The position numbers and the translations under genes are program-made. From Paenirhodobacter ferrireducens (GTDB lineage: Bacteria > Pseudomonadota > Alphaproteobacteria > Rhodobacterales > Rhodobacteraceae), in assembly GCF_004022265.1 (NCBI RefSeq), contig NZ_SAVB01000007.1:62001-126000 (forward strand): 64,000 nucleotides of DNA, in the 5' to 3' direction. Below are positions 1-7,197 of the stretch, piece by piece. Position 1 is the stretch's first letter; the number at the start of each line of letters is the position of its first letter. The notes below the pieces were generated by a model. It was not told where the DNA came from and did not search any database. It was given only the letters and a program-made list of their open reading frames with translations.

Positions 1-986
1 TCGGCCTCGTGCTGGGCACGTTGATCGCGCAGAAACTCGGGCGCAAGGTGGCAGGGCTGCACTATCCGCTGGTGATCGCGGCGGGCTATTCGGGCTTTGC
101 CGTCTACGGTGTGGGGCTCTCGGGCTCGGTGCCGCTGCTCATCAACACCCCCGGTCACTTCCTTGAGGGCGCGATCGGCCTCGTGCCGCTGAGCGAGACG
201 ATCTTCTCGCCCTATCTCATTGCGATGAACCTGTTCTTGCTGGTCACGCTGCCGCTGTTCAACGCCATGCTGCACCCGAAGAACCCCGCCGAGATCATCG
301 AGGCGCATCCCGCGCCGGTGCTGCCGATCGCCGAACCCGAGATCCGGGAACTCACCTTCGCCGAGCGGCTGAACCATTCCCGGGTCGTCGGGGTGGGCAT
401 GGGCCTGTTCGGTCTGTTCTATGTCGGGCTCTATCTCTACGAGGGCGGCTCCGTCACGCTGAACTTCGTGAACCTGCTGTTCCTGTTCCTCGGCATCACG
501 TTGTTCGTCACCCCGAGCCGGTTTCTCGCGGCGCTGAACGACGGGGTAAAGGTGGTCGGCGGGATCATCATCCAGTACCCGTTCTATGCCGGTATTCTTG
601 CGATCCTTGCGGGCTCGGGCCTGATCGTGACCTTCTCGAACTGGTTCGTCTCGATCTCCAGCGCCGAGACCCTGCCGATCTGGTCCTTCTTCTCCGCCGG
701 TCTGGTCAATCTGTTCGTGCCGTCGGGCGGTGGGCAGTGGGTCATTCAGGGGCCGGTGATGATGGATGCGGCGCAAAAGCTGGCCGCCTCGATCCCGGCG
801 ACGGCGCTGGCGGTGCAGATCGGCGATCAGTGGACCAACATGGTGCAGCCGTTCTGGCTTCTGCCGGCGCTCGCCATCTCCGGGCTGAAGCTGAAGCATC
901 TGATGGGCTACATGGTGCTGGTGCTGTTCTACCTTGGCATTGTGTTTGCGGGAACCATCGCGATCTGGGGCTTCATGGGAGTGTGA
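1..986 (+). CDS. atoE: Short-chain fatty acid transporter, AtoE family (5' end outside window)
   Basis: The C-terminal ~325 residues of a polytopic inner-membrane carrier of the AtoE/short-chain fatty acid transporter family; the reading frame is open to the window edge, so the start is missing (the family is usually ~440-470 residues). Long hydrophobic segments alternate with short loops, and the family-typical glycine-rich stretch PSGGGQWVIQGPVMM and the GDQWTNMVQPFW segment lie near the C-terminus. It probably moves short acids across the membrane by proton or sodium coupling. It is the first visible gene of a (+) operon with a YCII protein, CatC and an SDR (7 bp to the next gene), so the real substrate may be a small acid or lactone tied to that pathway rather than acetoacetate or butyrate. 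Confidence 0.85.
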   Translation, partial: GLVLGTLIAQKLGRKVAGLHYPLVIAAGYSGFAVYGVGLSGSVPLLINTPGHFLEGAIGLVPLSETIFSPYLIAMNLFLLVTLPLFNAMLHPKNPAEIIEAHPAPVLPIAEPEIRELTFAERLNHSRVVGVGMGLFGLFYVGLYLYEGGSVTLNFVNLLFLFLGITLFVTPSRFLAALNDGVKVVGGIIIQYPFYAGILAILAGSGLIVTFSNWFVSISSAETLPIWSFFSAGLVNLFVPSGGGQWVIQGPVMMDAAQKLAASIPATALAVQIGDQWTNMVQPFWLLPALAISGLKLKHLMGYMVLVLFYLGIVFAGTIAIWGFMGV

Positions 987-993
987 CCCGGCC

Positions 994-1299
994 ATGCCCT
1001 ACATGATCGAAACCTTCGATGCCCCCGGCTGCGCAGAGCTGCGCAGCCGCCTTCGCCCGGAGCATCTCGACTATCTCGAGGCCAACAAGGCGCTGCTTCT
1101 GGCCTGTGGCGCCAAGCTCGACGATGCCGGGCAAAGCGCGAGCGGCGGGCTCTATCTGCTGGCGGTGGAGAGCCGGGACGAGGCGCAGGCCTTCATCGAG
1201 GCCGACCCGTTCTTCCGCGGCAAGCTGTTCGAGCGGGTCACCGTGACCCGCTGGCGCAAGGCCTATCTCGACGGCCGCAACACATTGAAAGAGGGTTGA
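994..1299 (+). CDS. YCII-family dimeric alpha+beta barrel protein
   Basis: A 101-residue single-domain protein of the YCII family. The conserved YCII His (H24, in RPEHLDYL) and Asp (D71, in EADPF) are both present; these are the catalytic-type pair of TftG-like dehydrohalogenases and YciI hydrolases. The ATG at 994 gives the standard short length; the frame is open further upstream but only inside the transporter gene. The stop codon abuts the ATG of catC. Muconolactone isomerase and YCII proteins share the ferredoxin-like barrel fold, so this protein plausibly acts on a muconolactone-like intermediate, for example by water or halide elimination. That role is inferred from fold and neighbourhood only. 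Confidence 0.8.
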   Translation: MPYMIETFDAPGCAELRSRLRPEHLDYLEANKALLLACGAKLDDAGQSASGGLYLLAVESRDEAQAFIEADPFFRGKLFERVTVTRWRKAYLDGRNTLKEG

Positions 1300-1590
1300 A
1301 TGCTGTATCACGTCGCAATGACCGTCCGACTGCCGGCTGACATGGACCCGGCCGTGGCGGGCGAGATCAAGGCCCGCGAAAAGGCCTATTCCCAGGCGCT
1401 GCAGCAGCAGGGCGTCTGGCGCCATATCTGGCGCGTGGCAGGGCTTTACGAGAATGTCAGCATCTTCGATTGCCGCGACAACGCCCATCTGCACGAGGTG
1501 CTGACCGGGCTGCCGCTCTATCCCCATATGGACATCGCCGTGACCCCGCTCTGCCGGCACCCGTCCTCGGTGCGGGAGGACGACCGGTGA
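1300..1590 (+). CDS. catC: Muconolactone delta-isomerase CatC
   Basis: 96 residues, exactly the usual CatC length. The N-terminus (MLYHVAMTVRLPADMDP), the internal GVWRHIWRVAGLYENVSIFD and the C-terminal CRHPSSVREDDR match the CatC family as I know it. CatC converts (+)-muconolactone to 3-oxoadipate enol-lactone in the catechol branch of the beta-ketoadipate pathway, in the cytoplasm, as a decameric ring. It overlaps the next SDR start by 4 bp, so the pair is translationally coupled. No muconate cycloisomerase (catB) or catechol dioxygenase (catA) lies in this window; they may be upstream. A relative acting on substituted muconolactones cannot be excluded. Confidence 0.9.
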   Translation: MLYHVAMTVRLPADMDPAVAGEIKAREKAYSQALQQQGVWRHIWRVAGLYENVSIFDCRDNAHLHEVLTGLPLYPHMDIAVTPLCRHPSSVREDDR

Positions 1591-2303
1591 GCGGCTATCT
1601 GCGCCGCACCGCGCTGGTGACCGGCGGGGCGGGCGGGATCGGCGCCGCGATTGCGGCCCGGCTTGCCGCCGACGGGTTCCGGGTGGCGGTGCTCGACATT
1701 GCCGAACCGACGGTGCCGGTGCACCGCTTCGACAGGATCGACCTGAGTGATGCCGGGGCGCTAGCGGCGCAGTGCGCCCGGCTGGCTGCCGAGGAGGAGA
1801 TCACCTGCCTCGTCAACAACGTCGGCATCGTTCTGCCGGCCGCGCTCGAGCAGGTGGCCGTGGCGGATTTCGACCGGCTGATGCATGTGAACCTGCGGCC
1901 CTCGATCCTCTGCGCGCAGGCCTTCGTGCCGCGGATGAAGGCGCTTGGCGGTGGCCGCATCGTGATGAACACCAGCCGGGTGACGCTGGGCAAGGAGCGG
2001 CGCACGCTCTATTCGGCCAGCAAGGGGGCGGCGCAATCCATGGCCCGGACCTGGGCACTGGAGCTGGGGCCGCACGGCATTACGGTGAATTGCGTGGCGC
2101 CCGGCCCGATCGGAACCGAGGCGTTCTGGCGCAACAATCCGCCCGAGGCCGCCCCGACCCGCGAGATCATCGAGAACATCCCGGTGAAACGCATGGGGAC
2201 GGGGGCGGATGTCGCCAATGCGGTCTCGTTCTTCTGCGCCCCCGAGACGGGGTTCGTCACCGGCCAGACGCTGTTCGTCTGTGGCGGGGTCACCGTGGGC
2301 TGA
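1587..2303 (+). CDS. SDR-family NAD(P)-dependent dehydrogenase
   Basis: 238 residues from GTG 1587, which overlaps the catC stop; an earlier in-frame start would lie inside catC. It is a classical short-chain dehydrogenase: Rossmann motif TGGAGGIG near residue 11, NNVG motif, catalytic YSASK with preceding Ser (MNTSR), and a C-terminus ending FVCGGVTVG, typical of FabG-like enzymes. The dinucleotide-binding strand ends in an Asp (AVLD), favouring NAD(H) over NADP(H). As last gene of the transporter-YCII-catC operon it probably oxidises or reduces an alcohol/ketone in the same pathway. The substrate is unknown; benzoate cis-diol dehydrogenase (BenD) is a possible but unsupported role. Confidence 0.85.
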   Translation: MSGYLRRTALVTGGAGGIGAAIAARLAADGFRVAVLDIAEPTVPVHRFDRIDLSDAGALAAQCARLAAEEEITCLVNNVGIVLPAALEQVAVADFDRLMHVNLRPSILCAQAFVPRMKALGGGRIVMNTSRVTLGKERRTLYSASKGAAQSMARTWALELGPHGITVNCVAPGPIGTEAFWRNNPPEAAPTREIIENIPVKRMGTGADVANAVSFFCAPETGFVTGQTLFVCGGVTVG

Positions 2304-2330
2304 TGTCCGCGCCCCGGCGCCGGAAGAGAA

Positions 2331-2353
2331 GCGGGCCCGGTGGGCCCGCTTTT
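2331..2353. terminator. Intrinsic terminator between convergent genes
   Basis: Perfect 8-bp stem GCGGGCCC / GGGCCCGC with a 3-nt loop followed by TTTT on the + strand, directly after the SDR stop. It can end the catC operon; it also sits behind the convergent enol-lactonase gene, though the T-tract on that side is poor. Confidence 0.85.
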
Positions 2354-2358
2354 GCATG

Positions 2359-3138
2359 TCAGCCCCGCAGATGGCCGAGCAGTTCCGCGGTGAATCGCTC
2401 CGGCTGTTCGACGCAGGGCAGATGGCCCGCAGCCCCGATCTCGACAAACCGCGCCCCGGCGATGCCCGCGGCCATGGCCCGGACCAGCGCCGGCGGAGTC
2501 GAGCTGTCCTCGGCCCCGGCCAGAACCAGCGTCGGCTGGGCGATCCGCGCCAGATCGGCGGTATAATCGGCGTCGCGGATTGCGGCGCAGACCTGGGCAT
2601 AGCCGGCCGCCGGCGTGCGTTCGAGCATCGCCTGCCACAGCGCGAAATCCTCGGTCTGGCGATAGGCCGGGGCAAACCAGCGCTCGAGGATCGCCGCGCC
2701 GATCGCGGCGATGCCGTCGCGCAGCACGGTCTCGATCCGCGGGTTCCAGATCTCGGGCGAGCCGATTTTCGCCGCGGTATCGGACAGCACGAGATGCGTC
2801 ATCTGCGCCGGGCGGCGCAGCGCCAGGCGCTGCATCACCAGCCCGCCGACCGACAGGCCGACCCCGGCGAAGTCCCCGACCCGGTACTGGTCGAGCAGGG
2901 TTTCCACATCGTCGGTCAGGGTCTCGATGCTGAGCGTCGCGCGCGCCGCACTCAGCCCGTGGCCGCGTTTGTCATGACGCAATACGCCCCAGCTGTCGGG
3001 CAGCCGCGCCACGATCCGTTCCCAGACCCGCAGGTCGGTGCCGAGGGAATTGGCAAAGACCAGGGTCGGGGCGTCCCCGAGGGCGGGGCGGTAGCCGTGA
3101 AAGATGCCGTCTCGGGCAGTGAACTCCTCGTGTCGCAA
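2359..3138 (-). CDS. 3-oxoadipate enol-lactonase (CatD/PcaD paralogue)
   Basis: 259-residue alpha/beta hydrolase that hydrolyses 3-oxoadipate enol-lactone or a close analogue. The fingerprint FANSLGTDLRVWE, the nucleophile elbow GLSVGG (S96) and the catalytic-His segment GAAGHLPCVEQPE are PcaD/CatD-type. The start is a TTG at 3138 with AGGAG seven bases upstream; no better start is close. It lies 9 bp downstream of the LysR gene and is certainly co-transcribed with it. A second enol-lactonase sits in the pca operon at 38437, so this copy likely serves the muconolactone (catC) branch, or a substituted enol-lactone. Confidence 0.87.
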   Translation of the reverse strand: MRHEEFTARDGIFHGYRPALGDAPTLVFANSLGTDLRVWERIVARLPDSWGVLRHDKRGHGLSAARATLSIETLTDDVETLLDQYRVGDFAGVGLSVGGLVMQRLALRRPAQMTHLVLSDTAAKIGSPEIWNPRIETVLRDGIAAIGAAILERWFAPAYRQTEDFALWQAMLERTPAAGYAQVCAAIRDADYTADLARIAQPTLVLAGAEDSSTPPALVRAMAAGIAGARFVEIGAAGHLPCVEQPERFTAELLGHLRG

Positions 3139-3147
3139 GCGGGTCTC

Positions 3148-4047
3148 CTAGAGTGGGGCGTCATCCAGACAGGACAGGAACAGCGCCAGCGGCGGGCTTT
3201 CGTGGTCGGTCCGGTAGACAAGGGAAATATTGGCGGTCTCGGTCAGTTCCGGCAGCGGCTTGTAGCTCACCCCGGCGATCTGCACGTGTTTCACCGCCTC
3301 GGGCACCAGCGCCACCCCCAGCCCGGCGGCCACCAGGCTGACGATCGAGGCGAATTGCGGCGAGCGCTGTACGATGTCGGGGGTGATCCCGGCGCCGGCG
3401 CAGGCGCGGTGCATGGCGGCCGAAAATCCGGTGTTGGGGGGCAGGTGGGTGGCGATGAAGGGCTCGTTGCGGACATCTCGCAGCGTCACCGGCCGATCGG
3501 ACTGCACCGCCAGCGGGTGGGTGTCGGGCAGCGCGATCCAGAGTTTCTCCTCGCACAGCGTGCGGGTGCTCAGATCGTCGGGCAGGTCCGGATAGGGCAG
3601 GCGGACGATCCCCGCGTCCAGATTTCCGGCCGCGACCTCGGGGATCGATCGGTCGAGGTCCATCAGCGTCAGCCGCATCGCGGTCTGTGGTGCGCGCAGG
3701 CGGTAGCGGCGGACCAGGTTGGTCAGCACGCCGTTATAGGCGGCCGCACCGATATAGCCCAAAGCCAGCTCGCCGATCATGCCCCGGCCCACGCGCAGCG
3801 CGACCTCTTCCGCGCGCTCGGCGTGGCGCAGCACCGCACGCGCCTCGGGCAGCAACAGCGCCCCGGCGGTGGACAGGCTGACCTTGCGTCGTGTACGCTC
3901 GAACAGCCGCGCCCCGACCAGTTCCTCCATCTGCTGGAGCTGAAGCGTGAGCTGCGGCTGCGAAATCTTCAGCCGTTCCGAGGCGCGGCCGAAGTGCAGC
4001 TCCTCCGCAAGCACCACCAGCAGCTCGTAATGTCGGAGTGTCAGCAT
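3148..4047 (-). CDS. LysR-type regulator, CatR/BenM-like
   Basis: 299 residues. N-terminal winged helix-turn-helix (residues ~1-60; the recognition region reads ASERLKISQPQLTLQLQQME), linker helix and a two-lobed effector domain ending near LSCLDDAPL. Pairing with an enol-lactonase and proximity to catC suggest a muconate-type coinducer, as for CatM/BenM/CatR. It is the first gene of a two-gene minus-strand operon. A GTTAT-N11-ATAAC dyad 21 bp before its ATG is a likely autoregulatory site. Assignment to the CatR/BenM branch is from context; the effector is not proven. Confidence 0.85.
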   Translation of the reverse strand: MLTLRHYELLVVLAEELHFGRASERLKISQPQLTLQLQQMEELVGARLFERTRRKVSLSTAGALLLPEARAVLRHAERAEEVALRVGRGMIGELALGYIGAAAYNGVLTNLVRRYRLRAPQTAMRLTLMDLDRSIPEVAAGNLDAGIVRLPYPDLPDDLSTRTLCEEKLWIALPDTHPLAVQSDRPVTLRDVRNEPFIATHLPPNTGFSAAMHRACAGAGITPDIVQRSPQFASIVSLVAAGLGVALVPEAVKHVQIAGVSYKPLPELTETANISLVYRTDHESPPLALFLSCLDDAPL

Positions 4048-4067
4048 TTTCCAATAAGTCCGCCGAT

Positions 4068-4088
4068 GTTATCTATTTTGAGTATAAC
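4068..4088. promoter_or_regulatory. LysR-type dyad upstream of the lysR-enol-lactonase operon
   Basis: GTTAT-N11-ATAAC, a perfect 5-bp inverted repeat with LysR-family spacing (T-N11-A core), 21 bp upstream of the LysR ATG in an otherwise GC-rich intergenic stretch. Position suggests autoregulation of the operon; a further site controlling catC may lie outside the window. Confidence 0.6.
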
Positions 4089-4200
4089 TTGTCGGGCATC
4101 GGCTGGCCAGTGGCGTTTTACGGGCAGGCGCCGGGCTGCGGCAGACCGGGCGGCCGCCCCGGATGAGCCTGCCCCCGCCTTCAGCGGGCCGCGGTGCGTC

Positions 4201-5610
4201 TCAGCTTTGCTGCGCCCGGTGTGACACGGCGCGGCCATCGCTCTGCTCGGCGATGCGTTGTGCCACCTGGCCGGCCTGAATGCGGATGTCGGGGATTGCG
4301 GTGATCTCCCAAAAGGTCGCGCGCGCCACCGGCCCGAGCGCGAACAGCCGCGTGCTCGGGTGGCCGTCGGCGCCGATCAGCCGGCTTTCGGCCGTCACCT
4401 CCAGGCCGAGGCGCAGCGGGTCCACACGCGCCGCGCCCTGGGCCAGAAGACCGGCGATGACCGGGGCGGCATTGCGCTCCGGATCGTTGCGGATGCCGCG
4501 GCAATCAATGATCCGGCCCACCTCGATGCTGTCCTGCGTGGCGCTGCCCCGGGCCCGGACTACCGCCCGGATCGCACCGTCGCGGCCCGGTTCGGCGCGC
4601 ACGAAAGCCGCCCGCACGATCCGCAGCCGCCCCCGGGCGCGCGCCGCCGCGATCCGGTCGGCCGAGGCCAGCGGGATACGGTGGCGGTGCACTTCCCACC
4701 AGGAGGCGCCGTGGCGCAGGAAACGGGCCCGCTGCTCGGTGCTCATGTGTTGCCAGAACAGGCTGACCCAGGGCCGGATGCCGTCGACGGCATCGCGCCA
4801 GCTGCCGCCCGCGGCCTCGGCCTGGCGCACGCGGCCGCGCAGCCATGACAAGATTGCGCTGAGCGGGACGCCGAGCGGCAGTATCTCGCCCGCGGTTGGC
4901 AGCGGCGTGCCGGCGGCATGGGGGCGCGGCAGGAGGCCGCGACGCGAGATCGCGATGATCGGCCCGGTATGCCCGGCGCGCTCGAGCGACAGCACCTGAT
5001 CGACCATCGACAGCCCGGTGCCGATGATCAGCACCGCGCGGTCCGGCACGGTGTCTGCCCCGGCGCTCCAGGCCCGGGTGACGAGGCCCGCGGGGTCCGG
5101 CCTCGGCACCACATGCCCGGTCGCCAGCACGGCATAGGCGCCGGCGAGACTCTGCCCGTCCGCGAGCGTCACCTTCACCCCGCTGGTCCGCTCGCGGATC
5201 GCGACGCAGGTTCCGGCGACGCACAAAAGCCGTCCCGACGCCGCCCAGGGCGCCAGCAGCGCGGCGAGATAGCGGCCATAGGTGGCGCGGCTGACGAAAC
5301 TGTCGCGGCGATAGCGGACGCCGTCCACCTCGGTCTGCAGCCAGCGCAGGAAATGGTCCGGATCGTCCGGGAAGGCGCTCATGTGATGGACGCGGGTGTT
5401 GAGCAGATGATCGGGGTCGGTGGTCGAATAGGCGATGCCGCAGCCAAGCAGGTGGCGCCCCTCGATCACCGTGACGCGCAGGTCGGTGTCGTGGCGCAGC
5501 AGGTTGGCGGCGAAAAGCACGCCGCTGGCGCCGCCGCCGATCACCAGCACGTCGCGCCAGCCCGGCTCGCGCGGGAAGGCCGCAATCGGCATGAACGGGT
5601 CCTGGAACAT
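4201..5610 (-). CDS. FAD/NAD(P)-binding protein of unknown substrate
   Basis: 469 residues from ATG 5610, chosen because AAAGG lies 8 bases upstream; an in-frame GTG at 5619 would overlap that ribosome site. The N-terminus has a classic FAD fingerprint DVLVIGGGASGVLFAANLLR, followed by GCGIAYSTTDPDHLLNTR typical of the FAD-NAD(P)-binding family with an aromatic hydroxylase-like core, and a second nucleotide motif IIGTGLSMVDQ near residue 200. Such proteins are often annotated only as hydroxyacylglutathione-type or pyridine-nucleotide-disulfide-like oxidoreductases; no catalytic cysteine pair is evident. It stands alone on the minus strand, divergent from an Lrp-type regulator across a 354-bp gap, which suggests Lrp control. 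No specific function can be assigned. Confidence 0.75.
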   Translation of the reverse strand: MFQDPFMPIAAFPREPGWRDVLVIGGGASGVLFAANLLRHDTDLRVTVIEGRHLLGCGIAYSTTDPDHLLNTRVHHMSAFPDDPDHFLRWLQTEVDGVRYRRDSFVSRATYGRYLAALLAPWAASGRLLCVAGTCVAIRERTSGVKVTLADGQSLAGAYAVLATGHVVPRPDPAGLVTRAWSAGADTVPDRAVLIIGTGLSMVDQVLSLERAGHTGPIIAISRRGLLPRPHAAGTPLPTAGEILPLGVPLSAILSWLRGRVRQAEAAGGSWRDAVDGIRPWVSLFWQHMSTEQRARFLRHGASWWEVHRHRIPLASADRIAAARARGRLRIVRAAFVRAEPGRDGAIRAVVRARGSATQDSIEVGRIIDCRGIRNDPERNAAPVIAGLLAQGAARVDPLRLGLEVTAESRLIGADGHPSTRLFALGPVARATFWEITAIPDIRIQAGQVAQRIAEQSDGRAVSHRAQQS

Positions 5611-5964
5611 GGATGTCACCTTTCTGCTGTCAGGGCCGGGGTGGGGCCGGTCGCAGGGAGGGCGGGCATCGGCGGTTCCTCGGCTCTGGGCGGCGAGGCG
5701 GTGGCCTCGTCAATACACGATAATGACGACATTGTTGGTGTAGTTTTTCAACGGAATTCTTTCTTCTTTTTTTCGGGGTTTCCGGAATGCTTTTCCGGAT
5801 CCGCTGCGAAAATCCCGATCCTGTCGCGTTCCCGCCCGGGGCCGGAAGACGCCGTGGCGGCGCGGCGCGAGGGTGCCGGAATAAAGACGACATTTCCGGT
5901 AGACAAAATAGATGAAAATCGACACCCTGATCCGCAACCAGATCGCAGCCGGAAGGAGGAAACT
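5611..5964. other. 354-bp intergenic region, regulatory, no gene
   Basis: Non-coding spacer between the divergent FAD protein and Lrp genes. The first ~90 bp are GC-rich; a T-rich stretch (ATTCTTTCTTCTTTTTTTC) lies near 5755-5775. The right half contains six copies of TTCCGG or its complement (listed separately). I see no credible small ORF with a ribosome site here. Confidence 0.7.
5780..5954. repeat. Cluster of TTCCGG/CCGGAA motifs upstream of the Lrp gene
   Basis: TTCCGGAA at 5780-5787, TTCCGG at 5793, CCGGAA at 5842, CCGGAA at 5876, TTCCGG at 5894 and CCGGAA at 5949. The pair 5876/5894 forms an inverted repeat CCGGAA-N12-TTCCGG. Lrp/AsnC octamers wrap DNA bearing several phased sites, so an autoregulatory array is plausible; the last copy runs into the Shine-Dalgarno of the regulator gene. 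Confidence 0.5.
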
Positions 5965-6438
5965 GTGCACGAGCTCGACCTGATCGACCGCAAGATCGTC
6001 GCCGAACTGATGCGGGACGCCACCCTGCCGATTGCGAAAATCGCCGATCGCGTCGGCCTGTCGCAGACCCCGTGCTGGCGCCGGATCCAGCGGTTGGATG
6101 CGAGCGGGGTGCTGACCGGGCGGGTGGCACTGGCCGATCCGGTGCGGCTTGGCTTCGGGCTGACGGTCTTTGTCGGGGTCGTGGCGCCAGATCATTCGCA
6201 GCAGTGGCGCGATGCCTTTGCCGCGGCGGTCGGCACCATCCCGGAAATCATGGAAACCTATCGCATGGCCGGCGAGATCGACTATCTGCTGCGCGTTTCG
6301 GTGCGCAACATGGAGGCCTTCGACCAGCTCTACAAGCGGCTGACCGATGCCGTGCCGATCAAGAATGTTACCTCGACCTTCGCGATGGAGCGGATCAAGT
6401 TCGGCACCGCCTATCCGGTGAACACGACCCACCGCTGA
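5965..6438 (+). CDS. Lrp/AsnC-family transcriptional regulator
   Basis: 157 residues from GTG 5965, preceded by a strong GGAAGGAGGA ribosome site at a 4-nt spacing. N-terminal AsnC helix-turn-helix (LDLIDRKIVAELMRDATLP, then IADRVGLSQTPCWRRIQRLDASG) and a C-terminal RAM/ACT-like effector domain with the family segment YRMAGEIDYLLRVSV near residue 100. Such proteins sense amino acids or related metabolites. Divergent from the FAD protein gene and followed on the same strand by a small hydrolase gene about 100 bp later; either could be its target. The effector cannot be deduced from sequence. Confidence 0.9.
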   Translation: MHELDLIDRKIVAELMRDATLPIAKIADRVGLSQTPCWRRIQRLDASGVLTGRVALADPVRLGFGLTVFVGVVAPDHSQQWRDAFAAAVGTIPEIMETYRMAGEIDYLLRVSVRNMEAFDQLYKRLTDAVPIKNVTSTFAMERIKFGTAYPVNTTHR

Positions 6439-6535
6439 CGCCGTGCGGGGAACGGCCTTCTCTTCTGCTGCCTGTCTTTGAAACGGAAAATCACGACTTG
6501 CGTGGTAGAGTATCTTTGCAAGGATGGAGGCAGAG

Positions 6536-7159
6536 ATGACCGCACTCAGAACGCTGATCGTGCCGGGGCTGGACGGCTCGCCCGCGCCCCATTGGCAGCA
6601 ATGGTGGGCCGCGACCGAGGCCGGCGCGCTGATGGTCGACCTGCCGGCCCCGGCGCGCCCGGATCCGGCCGACTGGGAAACCGAGCTGGCCGGGATGATC
6701 CTGCGCCATCCCGACAGCATCCTCGTCGGTCATTCGCTTGGCGCGGTGCTGATCGCGCGGGTTCTGGCCGGCGGGGCGCGGCTGCGGGTGCGGGCGGCGC
6801 TTCTGGTCGCCCCGGCCGAGACCGGGCTCTCGCGCCGGATCTCCGATTTCTCCCCGATCCCGGAGATCCGGCTGCCGGTGCCGACCACCGTGGTGGCCAG
6901 TCGCAACGACCCCTGGATGCAGTTCGGCCGGGCCCGGGATCTGGCGACGGCCTGGGGCAGCGGCTTCGTCGACCTCGGCCGTGCCGGCCATGTCAATGTC
7001 GCCTCGGGCTTTGGTCCCTGGCCGCGCGGCAAGGCGCTGCGTGACGGGCTGGTGGCGGCCTCGGCCGGCGGCCCCGTGCTTGCCGGTCCCGGCCCGCGCC
7101 CGGTGCGGGGCATGCGCGCCGAGGGGCGGGGCCGGGACCGGCGGTCGCTGTCGCGGTGA
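6536..7159 (+). CDS. RBBP9/YdeN-family serine hydrolase
   Basis: 207 residues from ATG 6536 with GGAGG five bases upstream; an ATG at 6524 lies inside that ribosome site. The compact alpha/beta hydrolase shows the RBBP9/YdeN pattern: VPGLDGSPAPHWQQWW at the N-terminus, nucleophile elbow VGHSLGAVL, an Asp in the SRNDPWM segment and His in AGHVNVASGFGPW. Cytoplasmic; substrates of this family are poorly known (esters or peptides). It has a tail of ~25 low-complexity, Arg/Gly/Pro-rich residues after the family's usual end. Possibly regulated with or by the Lrp gene just upstream. Confidence 0.85.
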   Translation: MTALRTLIVPGLDGSPAPHWQQWWAATEAGALMVDLPAPARPDPADWETELAGMILRHPDSILVGHSLGAVLIARVLAGGARLRVRAALLVAPAETGLSRRISDFSPIPEIRLPVPTTVVASRNDPWMQFGRARDLATAWGSGFVDLGRAGHVNVASGFGPWPRGKALRDGLVAASAGGPVLAGPGPRPVRGMRAEGRGRDRRSLSR

Positions 7160-7197
7160 ACCCGGCGCGCCGGTGCCGCGCAGCCCCGGGGTGCCGG

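Noticed and set aside
2209-4224. 671-codon + strand frame over the enol-lactonase and LysR genes
   Set aside because: Antisense shadow of two recognisable proteins, with low-complexity translation and no ribosome site.
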